64,000 nt of DNA, taken from positions 3,872,501 to 3,936,500 of the forward strand of contig CP016211.1 of the NCBI GenBank assembly GCA_001931535.1. The letters are read 5' to 3'. How positions within the stretch are numbered: the first letter of the stretch is position 1; each line of letters opens with the position of its first letter. The position numbers and the translations under genes were made by a program. Under the pieces are notes generated by a model. The model saw only the letters and a list, made by a program, of their open reading frames with translations. It searched no databases and was not told the origin of the DNA. Shown here in pieces: positions 33,234 to 42,539 of this stretch. The stretch comes from Minicystis rosea. Its GTDB lineage: Bacteria; Myxococcota_A; Polyangia; Polyangiales; Polyangiaceae.

Positions 33234-35282
33234 CTATTGCTTCGGCGGGGCGGCGGGCGCGGGCGCGCCCTGGGCCGGTGCGGCGGCGGCCGCCGGCGTC
33301 CCCGGGTTCTTGTTGCTCTTCAGGATCACGAACTCGACGCGGCGGTTCTTCTGCTTGCCGCCGATCGACTTGTTGTCCGCGAGAGGCTTGTCGGGACCGT
33401 AGCCCTTGGCCACGAGCCGCGACACGTCGACGCCCTTGCTCACGAGGTACTTCACCACGGCCTCGGCCCGCTTCTGCGAGAGCTTGCGGTTCTCGTCGGC
33501 GGGGCCCGCGTTGTCGGTGTGGCCGCCGACCTCGACCAACCACACTTCCTTGTGCGCGCCGAGCACGCCGGCGACCGCGTCGAGCACCTTGAAGCTCTTC
33601 GGGCCTTGGATCACGTCCTTGCCCGTGGCGAACTCGACCTTCTCGAGGATCTTGATCCCCGTGTCCGAGATCTGCACGAGGCTCGGGCCCTTGTCGGGGC
33701 AGCCGTCCGCGTCCTCGTAGCCGTTGAAGTTCTCCGGCTTGTCCGGGCACTTGTCGAGCCCGTCGGGGATGCCGTCGTGATCGCGATCGGGCGCCGTGTC
33801 GGGGCAGCCGTCTTCATCCTTGAAGCCGTTGTACGTCTCCGGCTGGTCGATGCACTCGTCCTGCTCGTCGGGGATCTTGTCGCCGTCGTTGTCGGGATCG
33901 GGGCAGCCGTCCATGTCCTGGAAGCCGTCGGTGTCCTCGGGCTCCTTCGGGCACTTGTCGAGGTGATCGGGGATGCCGTCGTGATCCGTATCGGGGCAAC
34001 CGTAGTTCGGCCCGTGGTTGCGGATGATGTCCTTGCCGCCGGCGTCGGGGCACTTGTCGGCGTCGTCGGGAATGCCATCCTTGTCGCGATCGGAGACCTC
34101 GTCCGGGCAGCCGTCGGCGTCCTGGAAGCCGTTGATCGTCTCGGGCTTGTTCGGGCAGCGATCCTTCTCGTCGGGGATCTTGTCGCCGTCGTTGTCGGGA
34201 TCGGGGCAGCCGTCCGCGTCCTCGAACTGATCTTTGTCCTCGGCGATCGTCGGGCACTTGTCTTCCGTGTCCGGGATGCCGTCGCCGTCTTGATCGCCGA
34301 CCTCGCGCGCGAACGTGAGGCCCACGAAGGCGCGCGCGTTGGGCACGCCCACGCCTTGAATGATGCCGGCGCCGCCGCCCGCGCGGATGATCAGCCGCGA
34401 GTCGAGCGTGCTCAGCTCGAGCGCGCCGTCCGTCTCCAGGGTGTTGGTGCCGTTCTTCGCCGTGAACTGCGTCGAGCCGTAGCCCTCGGCGATGATCCGG
34501 AAGATGGGGCTCACCTTGAACCCGAGGCCCACGCCGTAGCGGAAATCCACGGGCCCGACCTCGGTCGAGCCGAGCGTCGCCTTGTCACGGAAGACGCCGC
34601 GCAGGTTCACGCCGAACTGGAGAGGCCCGACCGCGCCGTCGAAGATGCCGCGCAGGCCGACGGTCACGGGGGACGAGTTCCCCAGGTAGTACTGCTTGTT
34701 GTTGGCGCTGTCGCTGAACGCGTGCCCCACGGGGAAGCTCACGTCGACCGCGGCGCCGATCAAGAACGGGTCCTGCGCGCCGCCGAAGATGCGCACCTTG
34801 CCCTCGAGCATCGGATCGCCCACGCCGAACTTGGCGATGCCGCCCTGCAGCGGGCCGCCCGTCTGCGGGTCGATGCCGTCGCCCTTCACGTACGTCACCG
34901 GCAAACGCAGGCCGATCTGGAGGCGCTTGATGGGCGAGATCGCGGCCAGCAGATCCCACTGGAACATGTCGCTGACGACGTGCGTGTCGGTCTTGTTCGT
35001 CGCGTTCTTGTCGGAGCAGTTCGTCTCCGAGCGACAGCTCAGCACCACGAACGGGTTCTTCGCGTAGTTGAAGAACAGCCCCGCCGAGAAGCCCCAGTTC
35101 CCGTCCATGCGGAGGGTCTCGACGCCGATGAAGTTCTTCGTGCCGGGCGCGGGCGCGAAGTTCTGGACGCTGAACTCGCCCTTCTGCGCGGCCGGGGTGG
35201 TCTGGGCGTGGGACGTCGCCGGCAGCAGCGAGAGCCCTGCCGCGCTCACGGCGAAGAGCAACAGCGCACGTATCGTTCTCAT
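33234..35282 (-). CDS. OmpA-family outer-membrane protein with thrombospondin type 3 repeats
   Basis: A 682-residue protein with a signal peptide (SHAQ). Residues about 30-310 form a beta-barrel-like N part (FSAGLFFNYAKNPFVVL, PLQFGVNLRG). Residues about 325-545 hold many DxDxDG-type calcium-binding repeats (DQDGDGIPDTEDKCP, DNDGDKIPDEKDRCP). The C-terminal OmpA domain (VEVGGHTDNAGPADENRKLS, NRRVEFVIL) binds peptidoglycan. Such proteins link the outer membrane to the wall; the acidic repeats form a stiff calcium-dependent spacer. The ATG at 35282 has GAGG 8 nt upstream and is chosen over the TTG just before it. The 435 nt upstream to the divergent TIGR04551-like gene appear non-coding. Confidence 0.92.
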   Translation of the reverse strand: MRTIRALLLFAVSAAGLSLLPATSHAQTTPAAQKGEFSVQNFAPAPGTKNFIGVETLRMDGNWGFSAGLFFNYAKNPFVVLSCRSETNCSDKNATNKTDTHVVSDMFQWDLLAAISPIKRLQIGLRLPVTYVKGDGIDPQTGGPLQGGIAKFGVGDPMLEGKVRIFGGAQDPFLIGAAVDVSFPVGHAFSDSANNKQYYLGNSSPVTVGLRGIFDGAVGPLQFGVNLRGVFRDKATLGSTEVGPVDFRYGVGLGFKVSPIFRIIAEGYGSTQFTAKNGTNTLETDGALELSTLDSRLIIRAGGGAGIIQGVGVPNARAFVGLTFAREVGDQDGDGIPDTEDKCPTIAEDKDQFEDADGCPDPDNDGDKIPDEKDRCPNKPETINGFQDADGCPDEVSDRDKDGIPDDADKCPDAGGKDIIRNHGPNYGCPDTDHDGIPDHLDKCPKEPEDTDGFQDMDGCPDPDNDGDKIPDEQDECIDQPETYNGFKDEDGCPDTAPDRDHDGIPDGLDKCPDKPENFNGYEDADGCPDKGPSLVQISDTGIKILEKVEFATGKDVIQGPKSFKVLDAVAGVLGAHKEVWLVEVGGHTDNAGPADENRKLSQKRAEAVVKYLVSKGVDVSRLVAKGYGPDKPLADNKSIGGKQKNRRVEFVILKSNKNPGTPAAAAAPAQGAPAPAAPPKQ

Positions 35283-35718
35283 CAATCCTCGTTTTGGGGG
35301 TCGGGATGGGGTACGGGTGGTTTAGCCATCCTACGCAAGTGCTTGCGATTTCCAAGAGGCGCGCCCAGGACGGCACGTGTGAGATCGGGTGACCGCCGTC
35401 ACCTGATGGGCGCACTGCACCGTCATGCCTCGCCTGTCGGCGATTCGGGTTGCCCACCGAGCGCGCGTCTCCGCACGTGAGCGCCGCCGCTGCCGAAGCT
35501 CGCTTGGAGGCACATCGCTCGTCTCCACGCGCGGGCCAGCTTGACCACACCGGCCGGGCATGAGACATCGCCCGTGCTCGCGCGCCCGCCCGCTGGGCTT
35601 TCTCCGGCATCCTCCGGACCCAGGCGCCTCGGACGAGCCCCGAGCAGCCGTTCGCTCCTTCAACCTCTCGACCTGCGCCCCGCATCCCGCCGGCGCGCGA
35701 AGAGAAGAAACCACGCCG
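35283..35718. other. Divergent intergenic region between OmpA and the TIGR04551-like gene
   Basis: No gene is supported in these 436 nt. It contains a GGTGACCGCCGTCACC inverted repeat near 35389, which is a possible operator; no motif of the cellulose locus is seen. Confidence 0.4.
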
Positions 35719-37884
35719 ATGCGGATTCTTTCGCGGTTCTTGGCCAAGCTCAGTCGATCGAACGAGGTGCTGCCCGGGCTCGTGGGCGGCTGTCTCACGG
35801 CCGGCCTCGTGCTCTCGACCTCGCCCGCAGCCGCGCAGCCTGCGCCCGCCGCGCCGCCTGCCCCGGCCCAGCCTGCTCCGGCCCAGCCTGCACCTCCCGC
35901 GCAACCGCCGGCCGCTCCCGCCGCGAAGGCTGCCCCCGCGGATGCGCCGCTCATGCCGGCCGCTCCGGCCGCCCAGCCCGCGCCGCCGCCCGCGCAGGTC
36001 GCTGCACCCGATCCGGATCGCGACGCCAAGGCCCTCACCAAGCAAGGCCTCGATCGCCCTGCGCCCACGGGCGAGATCGGCGCGAAGCCGAGCGACGTCT
36101 TCGCCGAAGATTGGTGGACGCAGGCGCGTCCCGTCTTCGAGATCCACGGCTACTACCGCGTCCGCTCGGAGCTCTTCCACAACTTCGCCCTCGGCCGACT
36201 CGACGCACCCTCCACCACGTCGCTCTGGCCCCAACCGCCGGACAACGATCATCAGCCCGCGGGTCAGACCGGCAACGTCTCGGGGCTGCACAAGGTGGTG
36301 CTCTGCGGCTCCGACCCGTCCCTCAAAATGGCTCAGGCCTGCAAGAACAACACGCAGGCCGGCGCGAACATGCGCTTCCGGCTCAACCCCGAGCTGCACA
36401 TCAGCGACAACCTACGCGTGATGGCGCAGATCGACATGCTCGACAACCTCGTGCTCGGCTCGACGCCCGAGGGGTACTCGAACGTGCCCTACGGCAGCGG
36501 AACCGTCGGCGCGTATCAGGCGCAGCAGCGCGGCGGGTACTCGGCCCTCGGCGCGTTCGCGACCACGCAATGGACGCCCACGGCGAGCCAGAACAGCACG
36601 CAGAACTCCATCTCCGTCAAGCGCGTCTGGGGTGAGTACGTGACGCCCGTCGGCCTCCTGCGCTTCGGCCGCATGCCGAGTCACTGGGGTCTCGGCATGG
36701 TGGCGAACAGCGGTGATGGCCACGACTCCGATTGGCAGTCCACCTCGGACCGCATCATGTTCGTCACCGGCATCAAGAAGTACGACCTGTACTTCGCTGG
36801 TATGTGGGACTTCGCCAACGAGGGCGCGACCAGCGCGAACCTCAACCAGCAGCAAGGCCAGCCCTACGATCTGTCCCAATACGACGATGTGAACCAGTAC
36901 GGCCTCGTCCTCGTGCGCCGCCGCAACCCCGAGTTGCAGCGCCTCGAGCTGGCCAAGGGCCAAGTCGTCGTCAACGGCGGTATCTACTTCGTCTATCGGA
37001 ACCAGTTCCTCGCCAACGACACCAGCGGCGCGACCGGCCCCGGCCTCGGCGTGAGCTCGGCCCAATACAACCAGGGCCTCACCCGTCGCGGTGCACAGGC
37101 CTACATCCCGGACCTCTGGCTGCAGATCCTCTACCGCAAGTTCCGCTTCGAGGCGGAGGCGTCGATGATCTACGGATCGATCGACAGCACCTCGATCACC
37201 GGCGGCACGGGCGCGAGCAACTACGCCAACAAGGATGATCCGAAGAACCCGGGCTACAAGATCCGTCAGTTCGGTGTCGTCACGCAGAGCGAGTTCCGCG
37301 CCATCGAGGACCGCCTGCGCATCCAGTTCGGCTTCGGTTGGGCGAGCGGCGATGCAGGGTCGGAATCCATCCGGCCCGCTCCTCAGCAGCTGGAGACGAA
37401 GCACGGGACCGATCGCTCCTACACGGAGTTCCGGTTCCACCCGGACTACCGCATCGATCTCATCCTCTTCCGCAACATCCTCGGCCGCGTGCAGGGCGCG
37501 TACTACTTCCGGCCCAGCGTCGAGTACGACTTCCAACGCGACAAGAACGGCCAGCGCATCGGCGGCGGCGCCGCGGTGATCTGGAGCCGCGCCAGCGAGT
37601 TCATCCAGACGCCCGGCCACGCGCGCGACCTCGGCGTGGAGCTCAACGGCAAGCTCTACTTCCAGTCGAAGGACGGCACGCTCAACGACGACCATGAGAA
37701 GATGGGCGGCTTCTTCACGTCGCTCGAGTACGGCGTCCTGTTCCCGCTCGCCGGCCTTGGGTACATGCAGTACCAGAAGGACAACTACGCGACCTCCGTC
37801 GCGCCCGATGCGGATGGCACCAAGCCGAAGCTCGATACGGCCATCGCGCAGACGCTGCGCTGGTACCTCGGCATCCTGTTCTGA
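35719..37884 (+). CDS. TIGR04551-type outer-membrane protein
   Basis: A 721-residue protein with a signal peptide (PAAAQ), a long Pro/Ala repeat (about residues 40-100) and a large beta-barrel. FEIHGYYRVRSELFHNFALG, RFRLNPELHISDNLRVMAQI and RVWGEYVTPVGLLRFGRMPS are typical of the myxobacterial TIGR04551 family, whose function is unknown. It ends in a terminal Phe (WYLGILF), as expected for an outer-membrane barrel. The ATG at 35719 is the first before the leader; a longer open frame upstream lacks a signal. A strong hairpin follows the stop. Confidence 0.85.
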   Translation: MRILSRFLAKLSRSNEVLPGLVGGCLTAGLVLSTSPAAAQPAPAAPPAPAQPAPAQPAPPAQPPAAPAAKAAPADAPLMPAAPAAQPAPPPAQVAAPDPDRDAKALTKQGLDRPAPTGEIGAKPSDVFAEDWWTQARPVFEIHGYYRVRSELFHNFALGRLDAPSTTSLWPQPPDNDHQPAGQTGNVSGLHKVVLCGSDPSLKMAQACKNNTQAGANMRFRLNPELHISDNLRVMAQIDMLDNLVLGSTPEGYSNVPYGSGTVGAYQAQQRGGYSALGAFATTQWTPTASQNSTQNSISVKRVWGEYVTPVGLLRFGRMPSHWGLGMVANSGDGHDSDWQSTSDRIMFVTGIKKYDLYFAGMWDFANEGATSANLNQQQGQPYDLSQYDDVNQYGLVLVRRRNPELQRLELAKGQVVVNGGIYFVYRNQFLANDTSGATGPGLGVSSAQYNQGLTRRGAQAYIPDLWLQILYRKFRFEAEASMIYGSIDSTSITGGTGASNYANKDDPKNPGYKIRQFGVVTQSEFRAIEDRLRIQFGFGWASGDAGSESIRPAPQQLETKHGTDRSYTEFRFHPDYRIDLILFRNILGRVQGAYYFRPSVEYDFQRDKNGQRIGGGAAVIWSRASEFIQTPGHARDLGVELNGKLYFQSKDGTLNDDHEKMGGFFTSLEYGVLFPLAGLGYMQYQKDNYATSVAPDADGTKPKLDTAIAQTLRWYLGILF

Positions 37885-38558
37885 TCGCGTGTCCGCGACG
37901 GCCCGTCGCGGATGCGGCCTCCCTCGCGAACGCATCCGTCGTTCGCTCTCCCTCCCCTCCACGCATCACGGACGCATCGCTCACCGCGTGCGACGCGCCT
38001 GCCGAAACAGGCTGCGTCGCCGTTGCGGACGCACCGCTCGAGGATCGCGCGCTCGGCCGCAGCGCGAGCGTGGCCCTCCATCATCGAACTGCGTGGCTCG
38101 CCGATTTCGAGCTCGGTGTCCGCCGATCCATCGCGCCGTCACGGCCTCGCATCACGGACCCGCACCTTGGTCATCGAATCGCTGCGCCCTCTCGGGGCTC
38201 GGCGCTTCATCGTTGCGACGCGTCACGCACGCTTTCCTGGAGGACGCATCGATTGCATCGCTTCATGCACGCACCCAGGCGGATGGAGTTGTCGTCGTTC
38301 AGCGATGGGCCGATCCCAAAGGCATCATCGAAATGCATTGTGGCTCGTGGTGAACGACATCACTGCGTCAGCGCCGATGTGGGACACAGTGTGGGTGATT
38401 CGTGTCACTCGGCCCTGCCATGCTTGATTCGAAGACCGGTCTCCTTGATGATTCGGGGCTCGGAAGCGGGGGTGCGCGTCGCACGTGGCCCAACCGGCGC
38501 GCGACGCGGGCGTCCAGCGTTTGGATTGGGCATATCGGGGCGCACGAGGAGACGCGTG
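37885..38558. other. 674-nt intergenic region before the HEAT-repeat gene
   Basis: No gene with coding bias is seen. It holds the terminator at 37892, a palindromic GACACAGTGTG-type stretch near 38383 and a weak copy of the cellulose-locus motif at 38397-38421 (minus strand). Confidence 0.45.
37892..37912 (+). terminator. Terminator hairpin after the TIGR04551-like gene
   Basis: TCCGCGACGG and CCGTCGCGGA separated by a single base, 8 nt past the stop; 10-bp arms. Confidence 0.6.
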
Positions 38559-39416
38559 GTGGCTACGCACAAGATCGCGGGATCGAGGGCGAACAGGGTC
38601 GCCACCGCGGTGATCGCGGGGCTCCTCGCCGCGCTATCGACGCTCGGCTCGGTGCCGGTCTCGCGCGCGCAGGACGACTCGTCGTACTTCCGCGACCTCG
38701 CGACCGGGGGCGATTTCCGCGTGCGCGTGGCCGCCGCGCTCGCGCTCGGCAAGTCGAAGAACCACGGCGCGCGTCCGGCTTTGGAGAAGGCGCTCGGCGA
38801 TTCTCATCCGGCCGTGCGCTCGGCCGCGGCGGCAGCGCTGGGCGCGCTCGGTGATTCGGGCGCCGCAGCCGCGCTGCGCGCTGCGGCGGGGCGCGAGTCC
38901 GATGCCGGCGTGAAGAACCAGATGGAGCAGGTCGCCAAGCGTTTGTCCGGCGGTGGGGCCACGCAGGGCAAAGCCAAGTTCCTCGTGTCGCTCGGCAAGG
39001 TCGAGAACAAGTCCGGCGTGACGGGGCCGACGCTGGTCGGCGCGCTCAAGGCGAGCGCGCGCACGCGCATCGCGCAGGTGCCCGGCGTGGAGATGCTCGC
39101 CGACGGCGCCGACGCCGCGGCCGAAGGGAAGAGCCGCAACCTCCCCGTCTTCGCGCTCGATGGGTCGCTCATGCAGCTCGCGAAGAAGCAAGGCTCGGAC
39201 GGCGTCGGCTACGCGGCGCGGGTGGAGTTCCTCATCCGCAAGGTGCCCGATCAGACGCTCAAGGGCACGATGAGCGGCGCCGCATCCGCGCTCGCCGATG
39301 CCGCGCAGGTGCGTGGCCCGAGCGAGCTCAACCAGCTCCAGATGGATGCGCTCGATGCGGCCGTCGACGGCGCGCTGAAGAACGCCTCTTCGGCGCTGGC
39401 CGCCGCGACGAGGTGA
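38559..39416 (+). CDS. Secreted HEAT-repeat protein
   Basis: A 285-residue protein with a signal peptide (SRAQ). Residues about 40-125 are HEAT-like helical repeats (DFRVRVAAALALGKSKNHGA, HPAVRSAAAAALGALGD, GAAAALRAAAGRESDAGV). The C-terminal part (about 130-285) is a beta-helical domain that starts KFLVSLGKVENKSGV and carries SLMQLAKKQ; no family recognised. GTG at 38559 is used because GAGGAG lies 7 nt upstream; the neighbouring GTG at 38556 is too close to that site. It is a periplasmic protein, role unknown. Confidence 0.75.
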   Translation: MATHKIAGSRANRVATAVIAGLLAALSTLGSVPVSRAQDDSSYFRDLATGGDFRVRVAAALALGKSKNHGARPALEKALGDSHPAVRSAAAAALGALGDSGAAAALRAAAGRESDAGVKNQMEQVAKRLSGGGATQGKAKFLVSLGKVENKSGVTGPTLVGALKASARTRIAQVPGVEMLADGADAAAEGKSRNLPVFALDGSLMQLAKKQGSDGVGYAARVEFLIRKVPDQTLKGTMSGAASALADAAQVRGPSELNQLQMDALDAAVDGALKNASSALAAATR

Positions 39417-39419
39417 GCC

Positions 39420-39453
39420 GCGCGCGCGATCGCGGTGAGCGCATCGCGCGCGC
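39420..39453. terminator. Bidirectional terminator hairpin
   Basis: GCGCGCGCGAT and ATCGCGCGCGC, 11-bp perfect stem with a 12-nt loop between the convergent HEAT-repeat and phosphoesterase genes. Confidence 0.65.
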
Positions 39454-39461
39454 AGGATCGA

Positions 39462-40817
39462 TCAGCTCTCCGAGAAGCGACCGTCGGCCCAACGCACGAG
39501 GCCGCCTTCGAGCCTGTCGCCTTCGCTCCGCAGCCAGATGAGCGGGCGCTCCGGCGAGAGCGGCTGGGTGCACGCGAGGTCGGCGTACGCCGGTGACCAC
39601 GATCCGGTGTTGCCGTGGAACACGCCATTTTCCCACGAGCCTTCGGGCTTGTGCGTGTGCCCGAAGACCACGGCGCGGGCGCGATGGACACGAGCGACGC
39701 GACGCGCGACCTGCTGCACGCGACGCCACGTCTCGTCGAGCTCGAGCTTGGGCACCGCGATCTCGTACGTGACGAAGAGCGCGGGCACCACCGCGGCGCC
39801 GACGACGAAGGGACCACCCGCGACGAAGAACAGCAGGAGCCCAAGCGCCACCGTGACCGCGACGAGCGCGATGCGATCGACCCAGAACTCGCGGAGGACG
39901 AGCGAGAGACGATCCTCCGACGGCGCCGCGAAGAGGCGCGCGTGGCGTGCGACGCGCACCAGAGGGCTCTGCGTCTCGCGGGCAGCAGCGAGCACGTCGG
40001 CGCGACGACGGGCGCGATTGCCCGGGAAACGGCGGCGGACGAGCTCGGCCAGCGTGCGCGCGGCGCCGGCGACGTACGCGAACGCCAGCGAGCGATTCGA
40101 GAAGAGGTAATAGCGCGCCCAGTGGGCCAAGTAGCCGAACGCCGAGAGCATGAACGAGCTGTCGACGTGCGGATTGAAGAAGCCCATGCGCGAGAGGAGA
40201 TTGCGCGTGCAGAGCGAGCCCATCGTGGGCTGAATCTCCTTCGAATCCGGGCCGAACGGCGCCATCGGCGTGCGGTAGGAGCAATACGCGTCGTACTGGT
40301 GACCGTGCTCGAGGAGGATGCCGTCCGTCGTCTCGTGGAACCACGCGCGGAAGACGATGCGCTCGAGCACCGAAGCGCGCGGTGCGCCATCGCCCGCGGC
40401 ATCGGCGAGGCGCGCGGCGAGCGCCTCGCGGATCTCGGGCAAGGTGAGCTGCACGTCGTGGTTGCCCGAGATGAAGACGACCTCGTGCCCCTCGGCGAGC
40501 ACGCGGCCGAGCGCGGCGACGAACTCGGGATGATCGTCGAGGATGCCGTGGAGCGCCGGCAAGGCGTGCTCCGCGGTGCGCGGGAGGTCGTGGAAGACGG
40601 TGCGGCCGTCGATGACGCGGGGCGCGTCGAAGTCGAAGACGTCGCCGTTGAGGACGAGGCTGAGCTTGTCCTTCCCGACGCGGGCGCGGAGCGCGTCCAG
40701 CATCGCAGCGAGCTCGCGATCGGGCGTGAACGGGGCCTGGCGATAGCGCATCCACAGGCCGTCCGTCGGCTCGATCTCACAAAGGTGAATGTCCGAGATC
40801 GCGACCGTGTGGCGCAT
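39462..40817 (-). CDS. Membrane-associated calcineurin-like metallophosphoesterase
   Basis: A 451-residue protein with the complete two-metal phosphoesterase set: SDIHLCE, NGDVFDFD, SGNHDVQL, EHGHQYDAY and FGHTHKPEG. Two or three hydrophobic segments (about 320-365, IALVAVTVALGLLLFFVAGG) are inserted before the last motif, so the enzyme is probably anchored to the inner membrane with its active site in the cytoplasm. The motif style is LpxH-like, but the insertion and length do not fit LpxH itself. The substrate is unknown. ATG 40817 is chosen since the SDIH motif follows at the usual distance. Confidence 0.82.
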   Translation of the reverse strand: MRHTVAISDIHLCEIEPTDGLWMRYRQAPFTPDRELAAMLDALRARVGKDKLSLVLNGDVFDFDAPRVIDGRTVFHDLPRTAEHALPALHGILDDHPEFVAALGRVLAEGHEVVFISGNHDVQLTLPEIREALAARLADAAGDGAPRASVLERIVFRAWFHETTDGILLEHGHQYDAYCSYRTPMAPFGPDSKEIQPTMGSLCTRNLLSRMGFFNPHVDSSFMLSAFGYLAHWARYYLFSNRSLAFAYVAGAARTLAELVRRRFPGNRARRRADVLAAARETQSPLVRVARHARLFAAPSEDRLSLVLREFWVDRIALVAVTVALGLLLFFVAGGPFVVGAAVVPALFVTYEIAVPKLELDETWRRVQQVARRVARVHRARAVVFGHTHKPEGSWENGVFHGNTGSWSPAYADLACTQPLSPERPLIWLRSEGDRLEGGLVRWADGRFSES

Positions 40818-40894
40818 GCCTTCGAAGATACGCCCCGCGCCGAACACGCGCGTGTCAGCGATTGGTCATGCTCTCGGCAACGCCGCGGGCAGCC

Positions 40895-42397
40895 TCACCC
40901 GTGGGTGTAGACCATCGTCCCGCCCTCGGGGTTGACCGCTCCGTGCCAGTCCGCCGGCACCCCCGGGTCGGTCCACTCGAACAACCATGCGGCATCGGTC
41001 GGGGCGAGGTTGATGCAGCCGTGGCTGCGCGGCTTGCCGAAATCGTTGTGCCAGAAGGCACCGTGCAGCGCGTAGCCCTCGTGGAAGTACTGGATGTAGG
41101 GCACGTCCCGGAGGTCGTACGAGTCGACGCCCGGATCGCCGTCCATCGTGCCGGAGACGTGCTTGGCGTGGATGTAGAACACGCCCCGCACGGTGGCGTG
41201 CGTCGTCTCGGGATCGCCCATCCCACCGCGGCCGCTGGAGACGAGCGTGGCGTAGACCGCGCGGCGGCCCTCGTAGGCGACGAGGAGCTGCTTCTTGATC
41301 GAGACGTCGATCCACTTCTTCCCCTGCGCCGCGAAGCCGACGGGATCGTCGTGCGGCTCGGCGATGAGCAGATCCTCCGCGGCGAGCCAGACGCCTTCGG
41401 TGGTCTCGCGCAGGCCGCCTTGAACCTTGCCGGTGAGCACCCAGCCCGATCGGAACTGCGCGTGGCCCTCCTCGCGAAGGTGCCCGACCGCGTCCATGCG
41501 GAGCTTGGTCGCGCCTTGGTGGATCACGAACGCGGGCGTGCCCTCCTGCTCGACGGCGACGCCGTGGAAGTCACTCGCCCGCGCGGCGGTGGTGCGATCG
41601 AGCGGGATGAGATCGAGCTCGGTGGTGAGCCCGAAGCGGCGGTTCGTCCACTCGAACGACGTGATGAGACCGAAGGCCGTGGCCTCCTTGGCGCGGCCCG
41701 TGTGGACCGAGTAGTGGAGCTTCTCCTCGGCGCCGTATGGCTTCGGCAAATCGCGTCCATCGGCGAGGAACTGCGGCACCGGGTCGAGCGGCATGCGCGC
41801 GAACTCGGCGTCGCCGCCGAGCGCGAGGTGCGAGCCGAGCGTCGATCCTTCCACGCGCTCCTGATCCTTGCGCGAGGGCAAGCGGAAGTAGAGATGCGGC
41901 GGCGGCGCGCGCGAGGTGACGTACTGGTACGGGAGCGGCTCGTGGCGCTTCGGGCCGCGAAACGCGGCCGCGACGACCTGATGATCGAGCGTGAGCGAGG
42001 CCCCCTTCCCCACGCACACGTAGCCGCGCGGCTTGACGCGGTACCAGCCGCCCGCGCAGTTGTCGGTGCCGGCGGAGGCCTCACTGCGATCGACGACGGC
42101 GCCGGCGCGGAGGTAACCGAGCTTGGTGGAGCGATCGTGGGGCGCCACGTAGATCCACGTGTGCATCGCAATGCTCGCGATGCGCGCGCCGTGACCGGGC
42201 TCGAGCGCCTCTTTCGCCGGGGCCACGCGCGGGGCGGGCGCCGCCGTCGCGGACGCGTCCGGCAAACGCAGGGCAGATGCAGGCCGTGCGGTCTCGGTGC
42301 TGCGCCCGGGCGGATCCTGCGCGGGGGCACACCCTGCGAGCGCGAGGGGTACCGCGAGGACGATCGACGTGCAGCCGGAAGACGGCGACCGAAGCAT
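40895..42397 (-). CDS. L,D-transpeptidase (YkuD family) lipoprotein
   Basis: A 500-residue predicted lipoprotein (ALAGC, Cys23). An SH3-like segment (about 80-145, WIYVAPHDRSTKLGYLRAGA) precedes a middle domain of unknown type. The YkuD catalytic domain at the C terminus carries ALHGAFWHNDFG and SHGCINLAP with Cys461 as nucleophile. It makes L,D-crosslinks in peptidoglycan or attaches proteins to it, acting in the periplasm. The ATG at 42397 begins the leader; the open frame upstream has no coding bias. It is divergent from a membrane-protein gene. Confidence 0.9.
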   Translation of the reverse strand: MLRSPSSGCTSIVLAVPLALAGCAPAQDPPGRSTETARPASALRLPDASATAAPAPRVAPAKEALEPGHGARIASIAMHTWIYVAPHDRSTKLGYLRAGAVVDRSEASAGTDNCAGGWYRVKPRGYVCVGKGASLTLDHQVVAAAFRGPKRHEPLPYQYVTSRAPPPHLYFRLPSRKDQERVEGSTLGSHLALGGDAEFARMPLDPVPQFLADGRDLPKPYGAEEKLHYSVHTGRAKEATAFGLITSFEWTNRRFGLTTELDLIPLDRTTAARASDFHGVAVEQEGTPAFVIHQGATKLRMDAVGHLREEGHAQFRSGWVLTGKVQGGLRETTEGVWLAAEDLLIAEPHDDPVGFAAQGKKWIDVSIKKQLLVAYEGRRAVYATLVSSGRGGMGDPETTHATVRGVFYIHAKHVSGTMDGDPGVDSYDLRDVPYIQYFHEGYALHGAFWHNDFGKPRSHGCINLAPTDAAWLFEWTDPGVPADWHGAVNPEGGTMVYTHG

Positions 42398-42539
42398 GCT
42401 GGCGGCGCGCTTCTTAGGCCGAAGCGCGCGACAGGGCAACGAAAGGGAGCGCCCCTCGCACCGAGCCCACCCCGATCGGGAGCAGCCCTCCCCGGGTGGC
42501 CGGCGCCGCCCAGCCGACGGCCGGGGGTGGGAGGCAAAT

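Noticed and set aside
37885..38558. Search for RNA genes in the longest intergenic gap
   Set aside because: Several short hairpins occur but no tRNA cloverleaf or known RNA pattern could be drawn by eye.
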